Shown here in pieces: positions 1 to 9,134 of a stretch of 64,000 nucleotides of DNA. A program made the position numbers and the translations under genes. This stretch comes from Treponema vincentii (GTDB lineage Bacteria; Spirochaetota; Spirochaetia; Treponematales; Treponemataceae). Below the pieces are notes generated by a model. The model ran no database searches. It was not told where the DNA came from and saw nothing but the letters and a program-made list of their open reading frames with translations. Within the stretch, counting starts at the first letter, position 1. Each line of letters starts with the position of its first letter. The stretch lies in the NCBI RefSeq assembly GCF_010365865.1, contig NZ_CP048020.1, forward strand, positions 930,001 to 994,000. The letters run 5' to 3'.

Positions 1-114
1 ATATCCTCGTATGTGCTAATTATATGCCGAAAATCCGATATTGTGAAGCTAGGCTAGCGTTTTTCGCTATCATAGGATATACTGACATCGCATTATCTTG
101 CAGGAGGTTTTACT

Positions 115-1002
115 ATGGACAAGCAAAAAATAGAACGGATGCACACCGGAAAGGGATTCATCGCGGCTTTGGATCAGAGTGGTGGCAGTACGCCTAAGGC
201 TCTGGCCGGATACGGTATCGGAAAAGACGCCTATTCAAATGAAAAAGAGATGTTTGATATGGTGCATGCCATGCGCACGCGGATTATCACCAGTAAAGAA
301 TTCGACAAAAAGCATATACTCGGTGCTATCCTTTTTGAGCAAACAATGGATCGTGATATAGAGGGTATTCCTACGGCAGACTATCTGTGGGATAAGCGCG
401 GCGTTTTACCGTTTCTAAAGGTTGATAAAGGACTTGCAGACTTAGCCGAAGGTGTTCAGCTGATGAAGCCGATGCCCGATTTGGAAGCATTGCTGCAACG
501 TGCCGTACAGAAGCATATCTTCGGGACAAAGATGCGCTCGGTTATAAAGGAAGCAAATCCTGCCGGTATCAAAAAAGTTATCGATCAGCAGTTTGAAATC
601 GGTCTGCAAATTGCAAAGCACGGATTAGTACCGATTATCGAACCGGAAGTAGATATTCACAGCCCCGATAAATCAAAGTGTGAAGATATCCTAAAAAAAG
701 AAATTCGCGAACACATTGCAAAATTGCCGAAGGATGTGTTGATTATGCTCAAGCTGAGCATCCCGACACAGGCAGACCTGTACAAAGAATTTATCGACAA
801 TCCGCAAGTTGTACGCGTTGTCGCACTTTCGGGCGGGTACAGTAGAGAGGAAGCCAATGCGTTGCTGGCAAAAAACCACGGTATGATCGCCAGCTTCTCC
901 CGTGCCCTCGCAGAAGATTTACGTGCACAGCAGTCGCAAGAAGAATTCGACAAAACCCTTGCCGCTGCAATTAAGAGCATTTACGACGCTTCGATTACAT
1001 AG
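115..1002 (+). CDS. fda: Class I fructose-bisphosphate aldolase
   Basis: This 295-residue cytosolic protein matches the short class I (Schiff-base, metal-free) bacterial aldolases that split fructose 1,6-bisphosphate into dihydroxyacetone phosphate and glyceraldehyde 3-phosphate in glycolysis. The N-terminus has the family signature [17 protein letters not shown] (residues 14-30). The expected Schiff-base lysine lies in IMLKLSIPT near residue 213, and a conserved acidic strand IIEPEVDI is near residue 174. A strong Shine-Dalgarno AGGAGG at 102-107 fixes the start. The gene is intact and seems to be transcribed alone; an rpiB remnant follows it. The family call is firm, and the symbol is by analogy with staphylococcal fda. 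Confidence 0.93.
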   Translation: MDKQKIERMHTGKGFIAALDQSGGSTPKALAGYGIGKDAYSNEKEMFDMVHAMRTRIITSKEFDKKHILGAILFEQTMDRDIEGIPTADYLWDKRGVLPFLKVDKGLADLAEGVQLMKPMPDLEALLQRAVQKHIFGTKMRSVIKEANPAGIKKVIDQQFEIGLQIAKHGLVPIIEPEVDIHSPDKSKCEDILKKEIREHIAKLPKDVLIMLKLSIPTQADLYKEFIDNPQVVRVVALSGGYSREEANALLAKNHGMIASFSRALAEDLRAQQSQEEFDKTLAAAIKSIYDASIT

Positions 1003-1093
1003 TCGACCTGCCCCACAACTAATTCATAGGCATCTCTAAGAACTTGTTTTTTAGAAAAGAAGCAAAAATCTTTTCTATACAAAAGGAGCATAT

Positions 1094-1213
1094 ATGAAGG
1101 TCGGTTTCGGATGCGATCATGCATCGGTTGTGTTAAAACATATTTTGATGGAACATGTGCAGAACAAAGGGTGGGACGCAATCTTTCATGCTGTGTTAAA
1201 CTCAATTATGTGA
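1094..1213 (+). pseudogene. rpiB: Remnant of ribose-5-phosphate isomerase B (N-terminus only)
   Basis: A 39-codon open frame starts after AAAGGAG (1083-1089). Its first ~33 residues look like the N-terminus of RpiB-type sugar-phosphate isomerases: MKVGFGCDHASVVLK corresponds to the family's opening strand with the GCDH active-site motif. Similarity stops after about GWDAIF, and a TGA follows at 1211-1213. RpiB is normally about 145-150 residues, so roughly three quarters is missing, including the catalytic cysteine region. I read this as a deletion remnant with an intact ribosome-binding site. A short functional peptide cannot be excluded but is unlikely. Confidence 0.6.
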
Positions 1214-1270
1214 ACTTGTAAAAGCTGTTTCTTTCTATTATTACATTGCGCAATTACTCAGGAGGATGAG

Positions 1271-2448
1271 ATGTTTAATTTTGTTTTTGATGTACCGGTA
1301 AAGATACTGTTCGGAAAAGGCAGTGCTGAAGGACTTGCCGATGAGATATTAAAATACGGTAATAGAGTACTGCTCTGCTACGGAGGCGGGAGCATCAAGA
1401 AAATTGGGCTTTACGATACGATAACGGAGCAATTAAAATCAAAGGGCATCTTTTATGCGGAACTGTCAGGTATTTCTCCCAACCCGCGGATAGAAGAGGT
1501 TGAAAAAGGCATCGCGCTGGTACGAGAACACAAGCTTAATTTTATCCTTCCGATCGGTGGCGGAAGCTCTATCGATTGTGCTAAAGCGATCGCTGCCGGT
1601 GCGCACTATAACGGTGACCCATGGGACATTATTACGCGGAAGGTCTCTGTTACGGAAGCGATCCCGCTCGGTACGGTTTTGACTCTTGCAGCGACGGGGT
1701 CCGAAATGAACTGTGGCGCCGTTATTACCAACTTTAAAACGAAGGAAAAGCTCGGCTTTGAAATTCCGCTTTTTGATGCCGAAATTTTCCGTGATGGATC
1801 CATGCTACACGTTCTCGGTACCCAAAAAAGCATACGGCCGCCGGCACTGCGGATATTATGAGCCATACGTTTGAAAGTTATTTTTCGTTGGACGACGGGG
1901 CTTACTTGCAAGACCGGTTCGCCGAAGCGGTACTGAAAACCTGTATCCACTACGGCCCCATTGCGTTGAAGGAACCCGATAATTATGACGCTCGCGCCAA
2001 TTTGATGTGGGCGGGAACATGGGCGATAAACGGTTTGTTGGGGTGCGGAAAGATGACGATGTGGTCGGCTCACCCGATGGAGCATGAGCTGAGCGCTTTT
2101 TACGACATTACGCACGGGGTAGGGCTTGCAATCCTAACCCCTCATTGGATGCGGCATGTACTGAACGACAATACCGTGCATAAGCTTGCCGAGTACGGCG
2201 TCAATGTGTGGGGCTTGCCCGCAGACGCGGATGTCTATAAAACGGCAAACGCCGCTATTGATAAGACATCGGAATTTTTTGCATCGCTCGGTATCCCGAT
2301 GACGCTGCGTGAAGTCGGTATCGGCGAAGAGCATCTTAAGGAGATGGCGGAAGCGGCTGTGATGCACCGGAGCCGCAGCGGAAAAATCCGCGGCTTCCAA
2401 ACCTTAACGGCAGCCGATGTCCTTGCAATTTATAAAGCTGCGCTGTAA
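1271..2448 (+). pseudogene. Iron-containing alcohol dehydrogenase (butanol dehydrogenase type), two frameshifts
   Basis: The reading frame encodes an NAD(P)-dependent iron-containing alcohol dehydrogenase of the YqhD/Bdh type, which reduces aldehydes to alcohols in fermentation. The N-terminal half shows the nucleotide-binding GGGS motifs (CYGGGSIKK, PIGGGSSIDCAK). The C-terminal half carries the metal-ligand histidines in HPMEHELSAFYDITHG. Two single-base insertions break it: a T run at 1770-1774 (five where four keep frame) and an A run at 1824-1829 (six where five keep frame). Removing one base from each gives a continuous 391-residue protein, the usual family length. A ribosome-binding site AGGAGGATG (1260-1268) supports the start. 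The gene is broken here, but the pattern may be sequencing error. Confidence 0.82.
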
Positions 2449-2473
2449 ACAAGCTTGAGAATGATTAGAAAAG

Positions 2474-2561
2474 CCTCTAAAAACTGATTCGCAGTCCGCA
2501 GAGCGGACAACTTAATGAATTTCTTTACAGAACAAGCCGGTAGGTTTGCAGTTTTTAGAGG
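2474..2561. repeat. Two-level inverted repeat between the dehydrogenase and apbE
   Basis: Perfect 13-bp arms CCTCTAAAAACTG (2474-2486) and CAGTTTTTAGAGG (2549-2561) enclose a second perfect hairpin, GTCCGC-AGA-GCGGAC (2494-2508). It could act as a terminator for the upstream gene, but no clear T tract follows the outer arm. The motif CCTCTAAAAA recurs in hairpins at 5322 and 44408, so it may belong to a repeat family. Confidence 0.55.
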
Positions 2562-2579
2562 TTCCCATGTGAAATCAAA

Positions 2580-3611
2580 ATGAAAAAGCATAGTTTTTTT
2601 TTCTTGTTGGCGCTGCTGCTTGTCTCTTGTAGGCCTGACATCAGAAAGGAAGGCCGTACTGTGTTTGCGCTCGGAACCGTATGCAGTATCCAACTGTTTA
2701 CCGAAAAGCCTCAGACGGAAGTTGAATTGGTACTGCAGACATGCATTCGTCGGCTTGAAGAATTGGAGCGACATTTAAGTGCAAATGCCGAATCCTCCAC
2801 GCTTATCGATATCAATAAGGCGTCTGGCGTGTCTGCGGTTAATGTACCGGCGGATATATACCCGTTGTTTGCGCGCGCCGTATTTTTTGCCGAAAAGACG
2901 GACGGCGCATTTAATCCCGCTATCGGCGGCGTGGTCAAGCTCTGGAATATCGGTTTTGAAAATGCACGGAAGCCGGAAGATCGGGATATTCAGGTGGCGC
3001 TTTCCCGCACCGATTACAAGGATGTACAGCTGGCCGGTACGGCGGTCTTTCTTAAGAAAGAAGGAATGAAGCTTGACTTAGGGGCGATTGCAAAAGGATT
3101 CGCTGCCGACGAGCTTACCCGTATTGTAAAGCAGGCTGGGATTATGCACGCTGTGATCGATATCGGTGGTACGATTTCTGCTGTGGGTGTTCGACCGGAT
3201 GGAAAGCGCTGGAATATCGGTATCCGCGATCCGCGTATCCGGCAGGGACAGCCGATTATCTCCGCCCCGATTGAAAACCGCAGTATTTCCACCTCCGGTA
3301 GCTATGAGCGATATTTTGAGCAGGGCGGCATCCGTTATCATCATATTATCGATCCCGCAACGGGGTATCCGGTGCAGAGTAATATGATAGCAGTATCCGT
3401 TTTTGCCGATTCTGCAACCGATGCGGATGCTTTGTCGACGGCATGCTTTGTACTGGGGTATAAGAAAGCTGTCAAACTGCTTGACGAACTCCCCAATACG
3501 GAGGCGCTTTTTATCTTTGACGATAACAGCGTCCGTACGACAGGGAATCTTAAAAAAAATATCATGATTTTAAATTCTGCATTCCAGTTTACAGATACGG
3601 AGTCACTATGA
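2580..3611 (+). CDS. apbE: FAD:protein FMN transferase, lipoprotein (ApbE)
   Basis: ApbE covalently attaches FMN from FAD to threonines of flavoproteins such as RNF/NQR subunits; in treponemes it is a periplasmic lipoprotein. The 343-residue protein opens with a signal peptide and lipobox ending LLLVSC (Cys17). ApbE motifs follow: ALGTVCSIQLF, KLDLGAIAKGFAAD, IDIGGTISAVG, the loop SISTSGSYERYF, HHIIDPATGYPVQSN, and the C-terminal metal-site region SATDADALSTACFVLG. It overlaps the next gene by four bases (ATGA type), so the two are probably one operon. No flavoprotein target is nearby. The family is certain. Confidence 0.93.
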   Translation: MKKHSFFFLLALLLVSCRPDIRKEGRTVFALGTVCSIQLFTEKPQTEVELVLQTCIRRLEELERHLSANAESSTLIDINKASGVSAVNVPADIYPLFARAVFFAEKTDGAFNPAIGGVVKLWNIGFENARKPEDRDIQVALSRTDYKDVQLAGTAVFLKKEGMKLDLGAIAKGFAADELTRIVKQAGIMHAVIDIGGTISAVGVRPDGKRWNIGIRDPRIRQGQPIISAPIENRSISTSGSYERYFEQGGIRYHHIIDPATGYPVQSNMIAVSVFADSATDADALSTACFVLGYKKAVKLLDELPNTEALFIFDDNSVRTTGNLKKNIMILNSAFQFTDTESL

Positions 3612-4528
3612 AAACTATAAGACAAAATACCCGCTTGCAAGCTATTCTACAGGCGACAACTCTTTTCGGTTTCGCTTTGTATTTTACCGGTGCAGTTATT
3701 TCCGGGGCGGCATACCGCTATGTGCACGAACGGCATATACCCATGCTGTTGTTTTCAGCAGTGGTATTTTTTCTTATCGGTATGCTCAAGCTTAAGAAAG
3801 TGATGCAGGAATCGCATTGGCGTACTTCATTGTTTAATAATGTATATACCGGTGTTTTGGGTTATTCCGGAAAGGATGCTCGAAGCGCGCGTGCAGGTGT
3901 TTTCAGTATTGTCGTTTTTGCAGTTGCTTTGGTCGGCATGTCGGCCTCTTCGGGAATAGCGGTACGCTTTTCTCAATTTGCATATAGTAATTCGCTGGGC
4001 GGGCAGCCTTCGCCTGTTTCCGATCCGCCTTTTGCAGCCGATGCATTTGCTGCCGGAGAATATTCCGCCGCTCCACCGAGCGATGCTGTATCTGATCCTG
4101 CATCGACTGTTGGGGTTTCCGGTACGTCGACTACGGCCGGGGCGGAACCGAATATGAAGACTGCGGACAGTGGCATCGTCATGGATAGCGATACTTTTAC
4201 GCAATGGCTCACAGAGTTGTATACAAAGCCTGATGCATGGGTTGGGAAGAAAATAACAGCGACAGGTTCAGTGTGGAAGGATGGAGAATTGTTTGAAAAG
4301 AATGAGTTCGCCTTAGCCCGTATGATGATGATATGCTGCGCTGCCGATATGCAGCCGGTTGGTATCCTTGCACAATGGAGCGATGTTCAGACACTTATCG
4401 ACGGCGAATGGATTGAAGTTTCCGGTACGCTGTCGAAAAAGCCATATAAGAATAGTTTTGATCCGCTTATTATTGTAGAAACAATAAAAAAGGTAAATCA
4501 GCCGCAGCGAGAGTATATTTATCCGTAG
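3608..4528 (+). CDS. DUF1980 / TIGR03943-type membrane protein (YcgQ-like)
   Basis: This 306-residue protein has two N-terminal membrane segments (about residues 14-35 and 45-62), a third near 95-115, a low-complexity Ala/Ser/Asp/Pro linker (about 125-190), and a folded C-terminal domain. That domain carries the family features FTQWLTELYTKPDAWVGKKITATGSVW and ARMMMICCAADMQPVGI. The layout matches the YcgQ/TIGR03943 family, usually partnered with a YcgR/DUF318 permease. No such partner is adjacent here; the upstream overlapping gene is apbE. The function of the family is poorly known, with metal or redox transport proposed. The long linker is unusual. Confidence 0.72.
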   Translation: MKTIRQNTRLQAILQATTLFGFALYFTGAVISGAAYRYVHERHIPMLLFSAVVFFLIGMLKLKKVMQESHWRTSLFNNVYTGVLGYSGKDARSARAGVFSIVVFAVALVGMSASSGIAVRFSQFAYSNSLGGQPSPVSDPPFAADAFAAGEYSAAPPSDAVSDPASTVGVSGTSTTAGAEPNMKTADSGIVMDSDTFTQWLTELYTKPDAWVGKKITATGSVWKDGELFEKNEFALARMMMICCAADMQPVGILAQWSDVQTLIDGEWIEVSGTLSKKPYKNSFDPLIIVETIKKVNQPQREYIYP

Positions 4529-4539
4529 ATGTATATTTT

Positions 4540-5220
4540 TTAAAGCTGTACACGGGCGAGACCTTCCGCCGCCTCTTTATAGTCTTTCCGTATATTAAGT
4601 GCCCGTTGGAATGCGTCCCGCGCGCTTTGTTTATAGCCTGTCTGTTCGCGGGCGAGACCGAGCCGATACCACCACAGCGAATTGGACGGTTCCAAATGCA
4701 CTGCTGCAGAGTAGGCAATGTCAGCTTTTTGATAACGTTTTGTCAAGCGGTAAATGTCGCCGACATAAAAGTAGGCAACGCTTGCGCGCTCTCCTGTCGG
4801 AGCCATATCGATATACCGTTCCATTTGGCGGAGAGATTCTTTATAATCGTTTAGATAAAAGTAGGCCTCGCCTAATGTTTCGATAATGCGCACATCCGAT
4901 GCGATTTTAAGTGCCTCGTTGCAAACGGTTACCGTCTCACGGTATCTATGAAGGCGGAATAGTGACCATGTATAGACGGTGTAGGACTCCATATTGCGCG
5001 GGTTTTGGCGGAGTTCGGCAAGGCATACATCGACTGCCGCCATATATGACGTTTTTGCTTCCTCTGTTCTTCCCGCACTATCCAAGCTGCGGCCAGTACG
5101 GTATAATTTCAGTGCGTCTGCCTTTTCTTGTGCATAGGTCGCTCCCGATACGCATATTAATATCGCAAAGATCACCATCGTGCGTTTTATAAAATTATAC
5201 ATTTTCTGTTGTGCGCTCAT
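4540..5220 (-). CDS. Secreted tetratricopeptide-repeat protein
   Basis: The 226-residue protein has an N-terminal hydrophobic signal (residues 14-31, ending near ATYAQE) followed by about five TPR-like helical hairpins. Repeating A-LYRTGRSL-, -VTVCNEALKI-, -ESLRQMERYID- and -DAFQRALNIRKDY patterns are visible. TPR proteins scaffold protein complexes, and the signal suggests a periplasmic location. I chose the ATG at 5220 because AGAGG lies just upstream on the coding strand; a longer in-frame start at 5265 lacks this. The gene converges with the DUF1980 gene and lies downstream of metQ on the same strand, separated by a hairpin. No partner can be named. Confidence 0.75.
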   Translation of the reverse strand: MSAQQKMYNFIKRTMVIFAILICVSGATYAQEKADALKLYRTGRSLDSAGRTEEAKTSYMAAVDVCLAELRQNPRNMESYTVYTWSLFRLHRYRETVTVCNEALKIASDVRIIETLGEAYFYLNDYKESLRQMERYIDMAPTGERASVAYFYVGDIYRLTKRYQKADIAYSAAVHLEPSNSLWWYRLGLAREQTGYKQSARDAFQRALNIRKDYKEAAEGLARVQL

Positions 5221-5321
5221 TTTATCAACCTCTCTTTCGTAGGGGATGCCTAACATCTCAGGCAAGTTTTAGAAATTTCCATGCCATGCATCGTTGAACC
5301 GCAGTTAAATAATATAATAGA

Positions 5322-5353
5322 AAGCCTCTAAAAAGTAGTCCTTTCAGAGGCTT
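5322..5353 (-). terminator. Terminator hairpin downstream of metQ
   Basis: Perfect 8-bp arms AAGCCTCT (5322-5329) and AGAGGCTT (5346-5353) flank a 16-base loop, 13 bases beyond the metQ stop on the coding strand. It lies between metQ and the TPR gene, both on the minus strand, so it probably ends metQ transcription. The arm sequence belongs to the CCTCTAAAAA hairpin group seen at 2474 and 44408. Confidence 0.5.
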
Positions 5354-5365
5354 GTAATTACATTC

Positions 5366-6169
5366 CTAGAATGCCGCGACGACTTCTCCGTTAGGATATT
5401 TTTCCGTAATATACTTACGTACTTTATCGCTTTGCAGCGCTTTTATCAATGCTTTGATGCGCGGATCGTTCTCATTTCCCTGTTTAACCGAAATAACGTT
5501 GGCATAGGGGGAGTCTTTTCCTTCAACAAGCAGACCATCTTTTGCTGCGGAAAGACCTGCCGGAATAGCATAGTTTCCGTTGATAATGGCTCCTTCAACA
5601 TCTGCAAGCACGCGCGGGAGTGTGGCTGCTTCAATTTCCTTAAACTGTAAGTTGTAGGGGTTTTCAGTAATGTCTTGCGGGGTAGCTGCTAAGCCTGCGC
5701 CCTCGCGCAAAGTGATAATATGTGCGGACTCAAGCAATAACAATGCACGCGCTTCGTTTGTCGGGTCATTTGGAATGGCAATGGTATCGCCGCTTTTAAA
5801 TTCGGAGAGGTTCCCGTATTTTTTTGAATACAGCGCAAGCGGTTCAATATGAACGGTTCCTACACTGACTAGGTGGTACCCATGCTCCTTATTAAAAGTA
5901 TCCATATAGGGAACGTGTTGGAAGAAGTTTGCGAATTGTTCGCCCGTTTCGACCGCATCGTTGGGGGTTACATAGTCGGTAAACTCGGTAACCTTGAGCG
6001 TAATATTTTCTTTTGCAAGGTCATCCGTTACAAGCTCCAAGAGTGCTTTATGGGGTTCCGGACTTGCAGCGACAGTTAAAACATTTTGACTGTCTTCTTT
6101 TTTCACGCAGGAAACCGATAAGCTTGCGCAAAGAATTGCACTAAGCAGAAATGTGAGTAGTTTTTTCAT
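5366..6169 (-). CDS. metQ: MetQ/NlpA-family methionine-binding lipoprotein
   Basis: This 267-residue protein is the substrate-binding lipoprotein of a D/L-methionine-type ABC importer, similar to the treponemal antigen Tp32. The signal peptide ends in a spirochaete-type lipobox SVSC. The mature part begins with the family strand VLTVAASPEPHKALLELV, and later has AIPNDPTNEARALLLLE, DVEGAIINGNYAIPAGL and a C-terminal IKALIKALQSDKVRKYI. The start is supported by AAGGAG upstream of ATG 6169. The ATPase (metN) and permease (metI) genes are not adjacent, so the lipoprotein is orphaned here. No SAM riboswitch was recognised upstream. Family assignment is firm; ligand is inferred. Confidence 0.9.
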   Translation of the reverse strand: MKKLLTFLLSAILCASLSVSCVKKEDSQNVLTVAASPEPHKALLELVTDDLAKENITLKVTEFTDYVTPNDAVETGEQFANFFQHVPYMDTFNKEHGYHLVSVGTVHIEPLALYSKKYGNLSEFKSGDTIAIPNDPTNEARALLLLESAHIITLREGAGLAATPQDITENPYNLQFKEIEAATLPRVLADVEGAIINGNYAIPAGLSAAKDGLLVEGKDSPYANVISVKQGNENDPRIKALIKALQSDKVRKYITEKYPNGEVVAAF

Positions 6170-6422
6170 AAACTAGTCTCCTTTCCATTGGAATGAACGG
6201 TAGATTACTATATATCTTTAAGCTCTGTCTAGGGCTGTCCAAAAGGGAATATATTAGGGAACTCCGAAAAATTTTAGTAGGGTGCCTTTAGGTTAAGCGG
6301 TAAAAGCCGCCGTTGTTAAAAAGGAATGCACAAAGAGAGAAAAATCTTGCAGAAACCCGATATTTCGATTATTATCTATAATATAATTGATACAGATACC
6401 TGTTAACTTTGGAGGAAAAATA

Positions 6423-8245
6423 ATGACGATAGATACGCTTAAACATACAGAGGCTCGTAAATGGGTTGATGAGGTAACCGCGCTGTGTACACCGGATAGC
6501 GTATATGTGTGTGACGGTTCAGCAGCAGAATATGATCGACTGATGAAAAAAATTGGTCGATGTAAAGTTGGCAACTCCTTTAAAGAAACGAAAAAACAGC
6601 TTTTTATTTCGCTCGGATCCTTCCGATGTTGCTCGTGTGGAAAGCCGAACGTTTATTGCTTCAAAAAAAGAAGAAGATGCCGGCCCTACAAACCACTGGA
6701 CTGACCCTGTTGAGCTCAAAAAAACGATGAGCGCGCTGTACAATGGTTGCATGAAGGGACGTACTCTGTATGTTATCCCCTTTTCGATGGGTCCCGTAGG
6801 TTCCGACATTGCAAAAAATCGGTATCGAAATTACCGACTCCGAGTACGTTGTCTGCAATATGCACATTATGACACGGGTAGGCACAAAAGTGCTCGAGGC
6901 GCTCGGCTCTGACGGCGAATTTGTTCCCTGTCTGCATTCGGTAGGGAAGCCGCTTGAAGCGGGTAAAACCGATGACGGCGTATGGCCGTGTGCTCCGCTG
7001 GAACATAAATATATCTCCCACTTTCCGGAAGAACGGTTGGTCTGGTCGTACGGCTCCGGTTACGGCGGAAACGCCTTGTTGGGGAAAAAATGCTTTGCAC
7101 TTCGTATTGCTTCCGTGCTTGCGCGGGACGAAGGTTGGCTTGCCGAGCACATGCTCATCTTAAAGATTACCAATCCTGAAGGAAAATCAAAATATATTAC
7201 CGGTGCTTTCCCCTCTGCCTGTGGTAAAACGAACCTCGCGATGCTTATTCCTACCATTCCCGGATGGAAGGTTGAAACCGTTGGGGACGATATCGCGTGG
7301 ATGAAGTTCGGTGAGGACGGCCGCCTGTATGCCATTAACCCCGAAGCGGGCTTCTTCGGCGTAGCGCCGGGAACTTCCGACCAATCCAACAAGAACGCAA
7401 TGGAATCAATAAAAGAAAACACCATCTTTACCAACTGCGCATTGACGGAAGACGGAGATATATGGTGGGAACAGATCGGACATCCTGCAAAGGGAAAACT
7501 GGTGGACTGGAAAGGTAATACCCGCGATGCGCTGCCGACGGATAAAAGCCCGAAAGGCGAAGAATTTGCGCACCCGAATGCTCGCTTTACCGCACCTGCT
7601 AAGCAGTGTCCGGCGATTGCAAACGAATGGGAAGATCCCAAAGGCGTACCGATTTCCGCGTTCTTGTTCGGCGGCCGCCGTCCGAGCACTATCCCGCTGG
7701 TACACCAATCCCGCAATTGGAACCACGGCGTATTCCTCGGTTCGATTGTCGGTTCGGAGATTACCGCCGCCGCGCTTGACTTAAAAGTCGGCAGCATCCG
7801 CCGAGACCCGTTCGCCATGCTCCCGTTCTGCGGGTACAACATGGGCGACTACTTTCAACATTGGATCAACATCGGTAAAAAATCGACGGCGGACAAATTA
7901 CCCAAGATTTTCTACGTCAACTGGTTCCGCAAGGACTTAAACGGTAACTTTATTTGGCTCGGCTATGGGGAAAACAGCCGCGTACTCGCGTGGATATTCG
8001 ACCGCTGCGACGGTAAAGATAATGCCGTAGAGACCGCTATCGGCTGGATGCCCAAAGAGGGAGCAATCAATACCGGAGGTCTCAATGTGTCGAAGGAACA
8101 AATGAAAGAAATCCTTTCGGTGGACGCCGAAGGTTGGAAGAAGGAAATTGCGGATATTCGAGAGAATCACTATCCGAAATTCGGCAATAGGCTGCCCAAA
8201 GAACTTACCGAGGCCTTAAATACGCTGGAAAAACGGCTCGGCTAA
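6423..8245 (+). pseudogene. pckG: GTP-dependent phosphoenolpyruvate carboxykinase, two frameshifts
   Basis: The assembled product is a 606-residue GTP-type PEP carboxykinase, which interconverts oxaloacetate and PEP. The P-loop is [13 protein letters not shown], the guanine/substrate loop is in [13 protein letters not shown], and [10 protein letters not shown] follows. The N-terminus reads MTIDTLKHTEARKWVDEV, preceded by GGAGG (6411-6415). Two +1 insertions split it: seven A at 6546-6552, where six restore [13 protein letters not shown], and six A at 6813-6818, where five restore GSDIAKIGIEIT. With one base removed from each run, the length equals the family norm. The downstream 478-residue frame alone would lack the N-terminal substrate domain. 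The gene is probably functional in the organism. Confidence 0.88.
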
Positions 8246-8360
8246 TTATACCGGAATATTGTCGAGCGTTTCTATTTCGAAAGCTGCCACGTGAATTTAA
8301 TCGAGTTTTTTAACGCCCTGTATTTATTTTGTGAAACTGCCGCTTAAAGGAGGAACCGCA

Positions 8361-9134
8361 ATGCAAATTTTTGATACCCATGCCCACATCGGATTGCTAT
8401 ACAACGATCCTCTTGCGCAGCTGCGCGCTATCCAAGAAGCCAAACGTGCATCCGTGACCAGGATACTCAGTATTTGTAACAGCCTGCATGACTTTTATTC
8501 GGTATATGAAACGCTCAAAACCGAACAGTCGGTGTATTATGCTATCGGCGTGTCTCCGTCAGAAGTGGTGGCACCGGGGAGAGACTGGGCTATTCAAGTT
8601 GAAAAAGGTCTTCAATTGCCCGGCGTTATTGCCGTCGGAGAAACAGGACTTGATTACTACAAAAAGTACGGGGATCAGCGTTCTCAGATTGAGCTGTTTA
8701 TTACGCAGCTGGAGATTGCTTCAAAGGCAAAAAAACCGGTTGTTATCCATAATCGGAATGCAGGTAAGGATGTGTTGAATATCCTTTCCGAGCGGATGCC
8801 CGAAGCAGGCGGTATCCTGCATTGCTATTCCGAAGACGCCGAGTTTGCGCGGCTAGCACTAAAGCTGCCGCTCTATTTCTCGTTTGCGGGTAATCTTACA
8901 TACCGGAATGCTCGTAATCTGCACGAAACGGTACAAACGCTGCCGCTTGACCGTATATTGGTTGAGTCCGAAAGCCCGTTTATACCGCCTGCACCGTATC
9001 GGAAAGAACGCAATATGCCGGCGAACACTGTTGCTACGGTTGAATTTATGGCCAAACTGTTAAAAATGGATATAGGAACATTGGCGGCTCAGTTGTGGAA
9101 GAATAGTTGTAAAGCATTTAATTTGCCGGAATGA
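8361..9134 (+). CDS. TatD-family metal-dependent hydrolase/DNase
   Basis: This 257-residue TIM-barrel protein belongs to the TatD family of metal-dependent 3'-5' exonucleases/deoxyribonucleases. Metal ligands appear in order: FDTHAHIGLL at the N-terminus, AVGETGLDYY near residue 94, KPVVIHNRNAG near 134, GILHCYSEDAE near 160 and LVESESPFIPP near 208. The consensus aspartate-rich last motif (ETDAP) is replaced by VESES, which may alter the metal site. I chose ATG 8361 because AAAGGAGG sits directly upstream; an earlier GTG at 8331 lacks such a signal. The stop overlaps dusB by four bases, so the pair is translationally coupled. Confidence 0.88.
   Translation: MQIFDTHAHIGLLYNDPLAQLRAIQEAKRASVTRILSICNSLHDFYSVYETLKTEQSVYYAIGVSPSEVVAPGRDWAIQVEKGLQLPGVIAVGETGLDYYKKYGDQRSQIELFITQLEIASKAKKPVVIHNRNAGKDVLNILSERMPEAGGILHCYSEDAEFARLALKLPLYFSFAGNLTYRNARNLHETVQTLPLDRILVESESPFIPPAPYRKERNMPANTVATVEFMAKLLKMDIGTLAAQLWKNSCKAFNLPE

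Noticed and set aside
657-980. Antisense open frames across the aldolase and many other genes
   Set aside because: They mirror strong coding genes on the other strand, have no ribosome-binding sites and show no recognisable domains.
5366-6420. SAM riboswitch upstream of metQ
   Set aside because: The leader between metQ and pckG shows no recognisable SAM-riboswitch core; only A/T-rich sequence is present.
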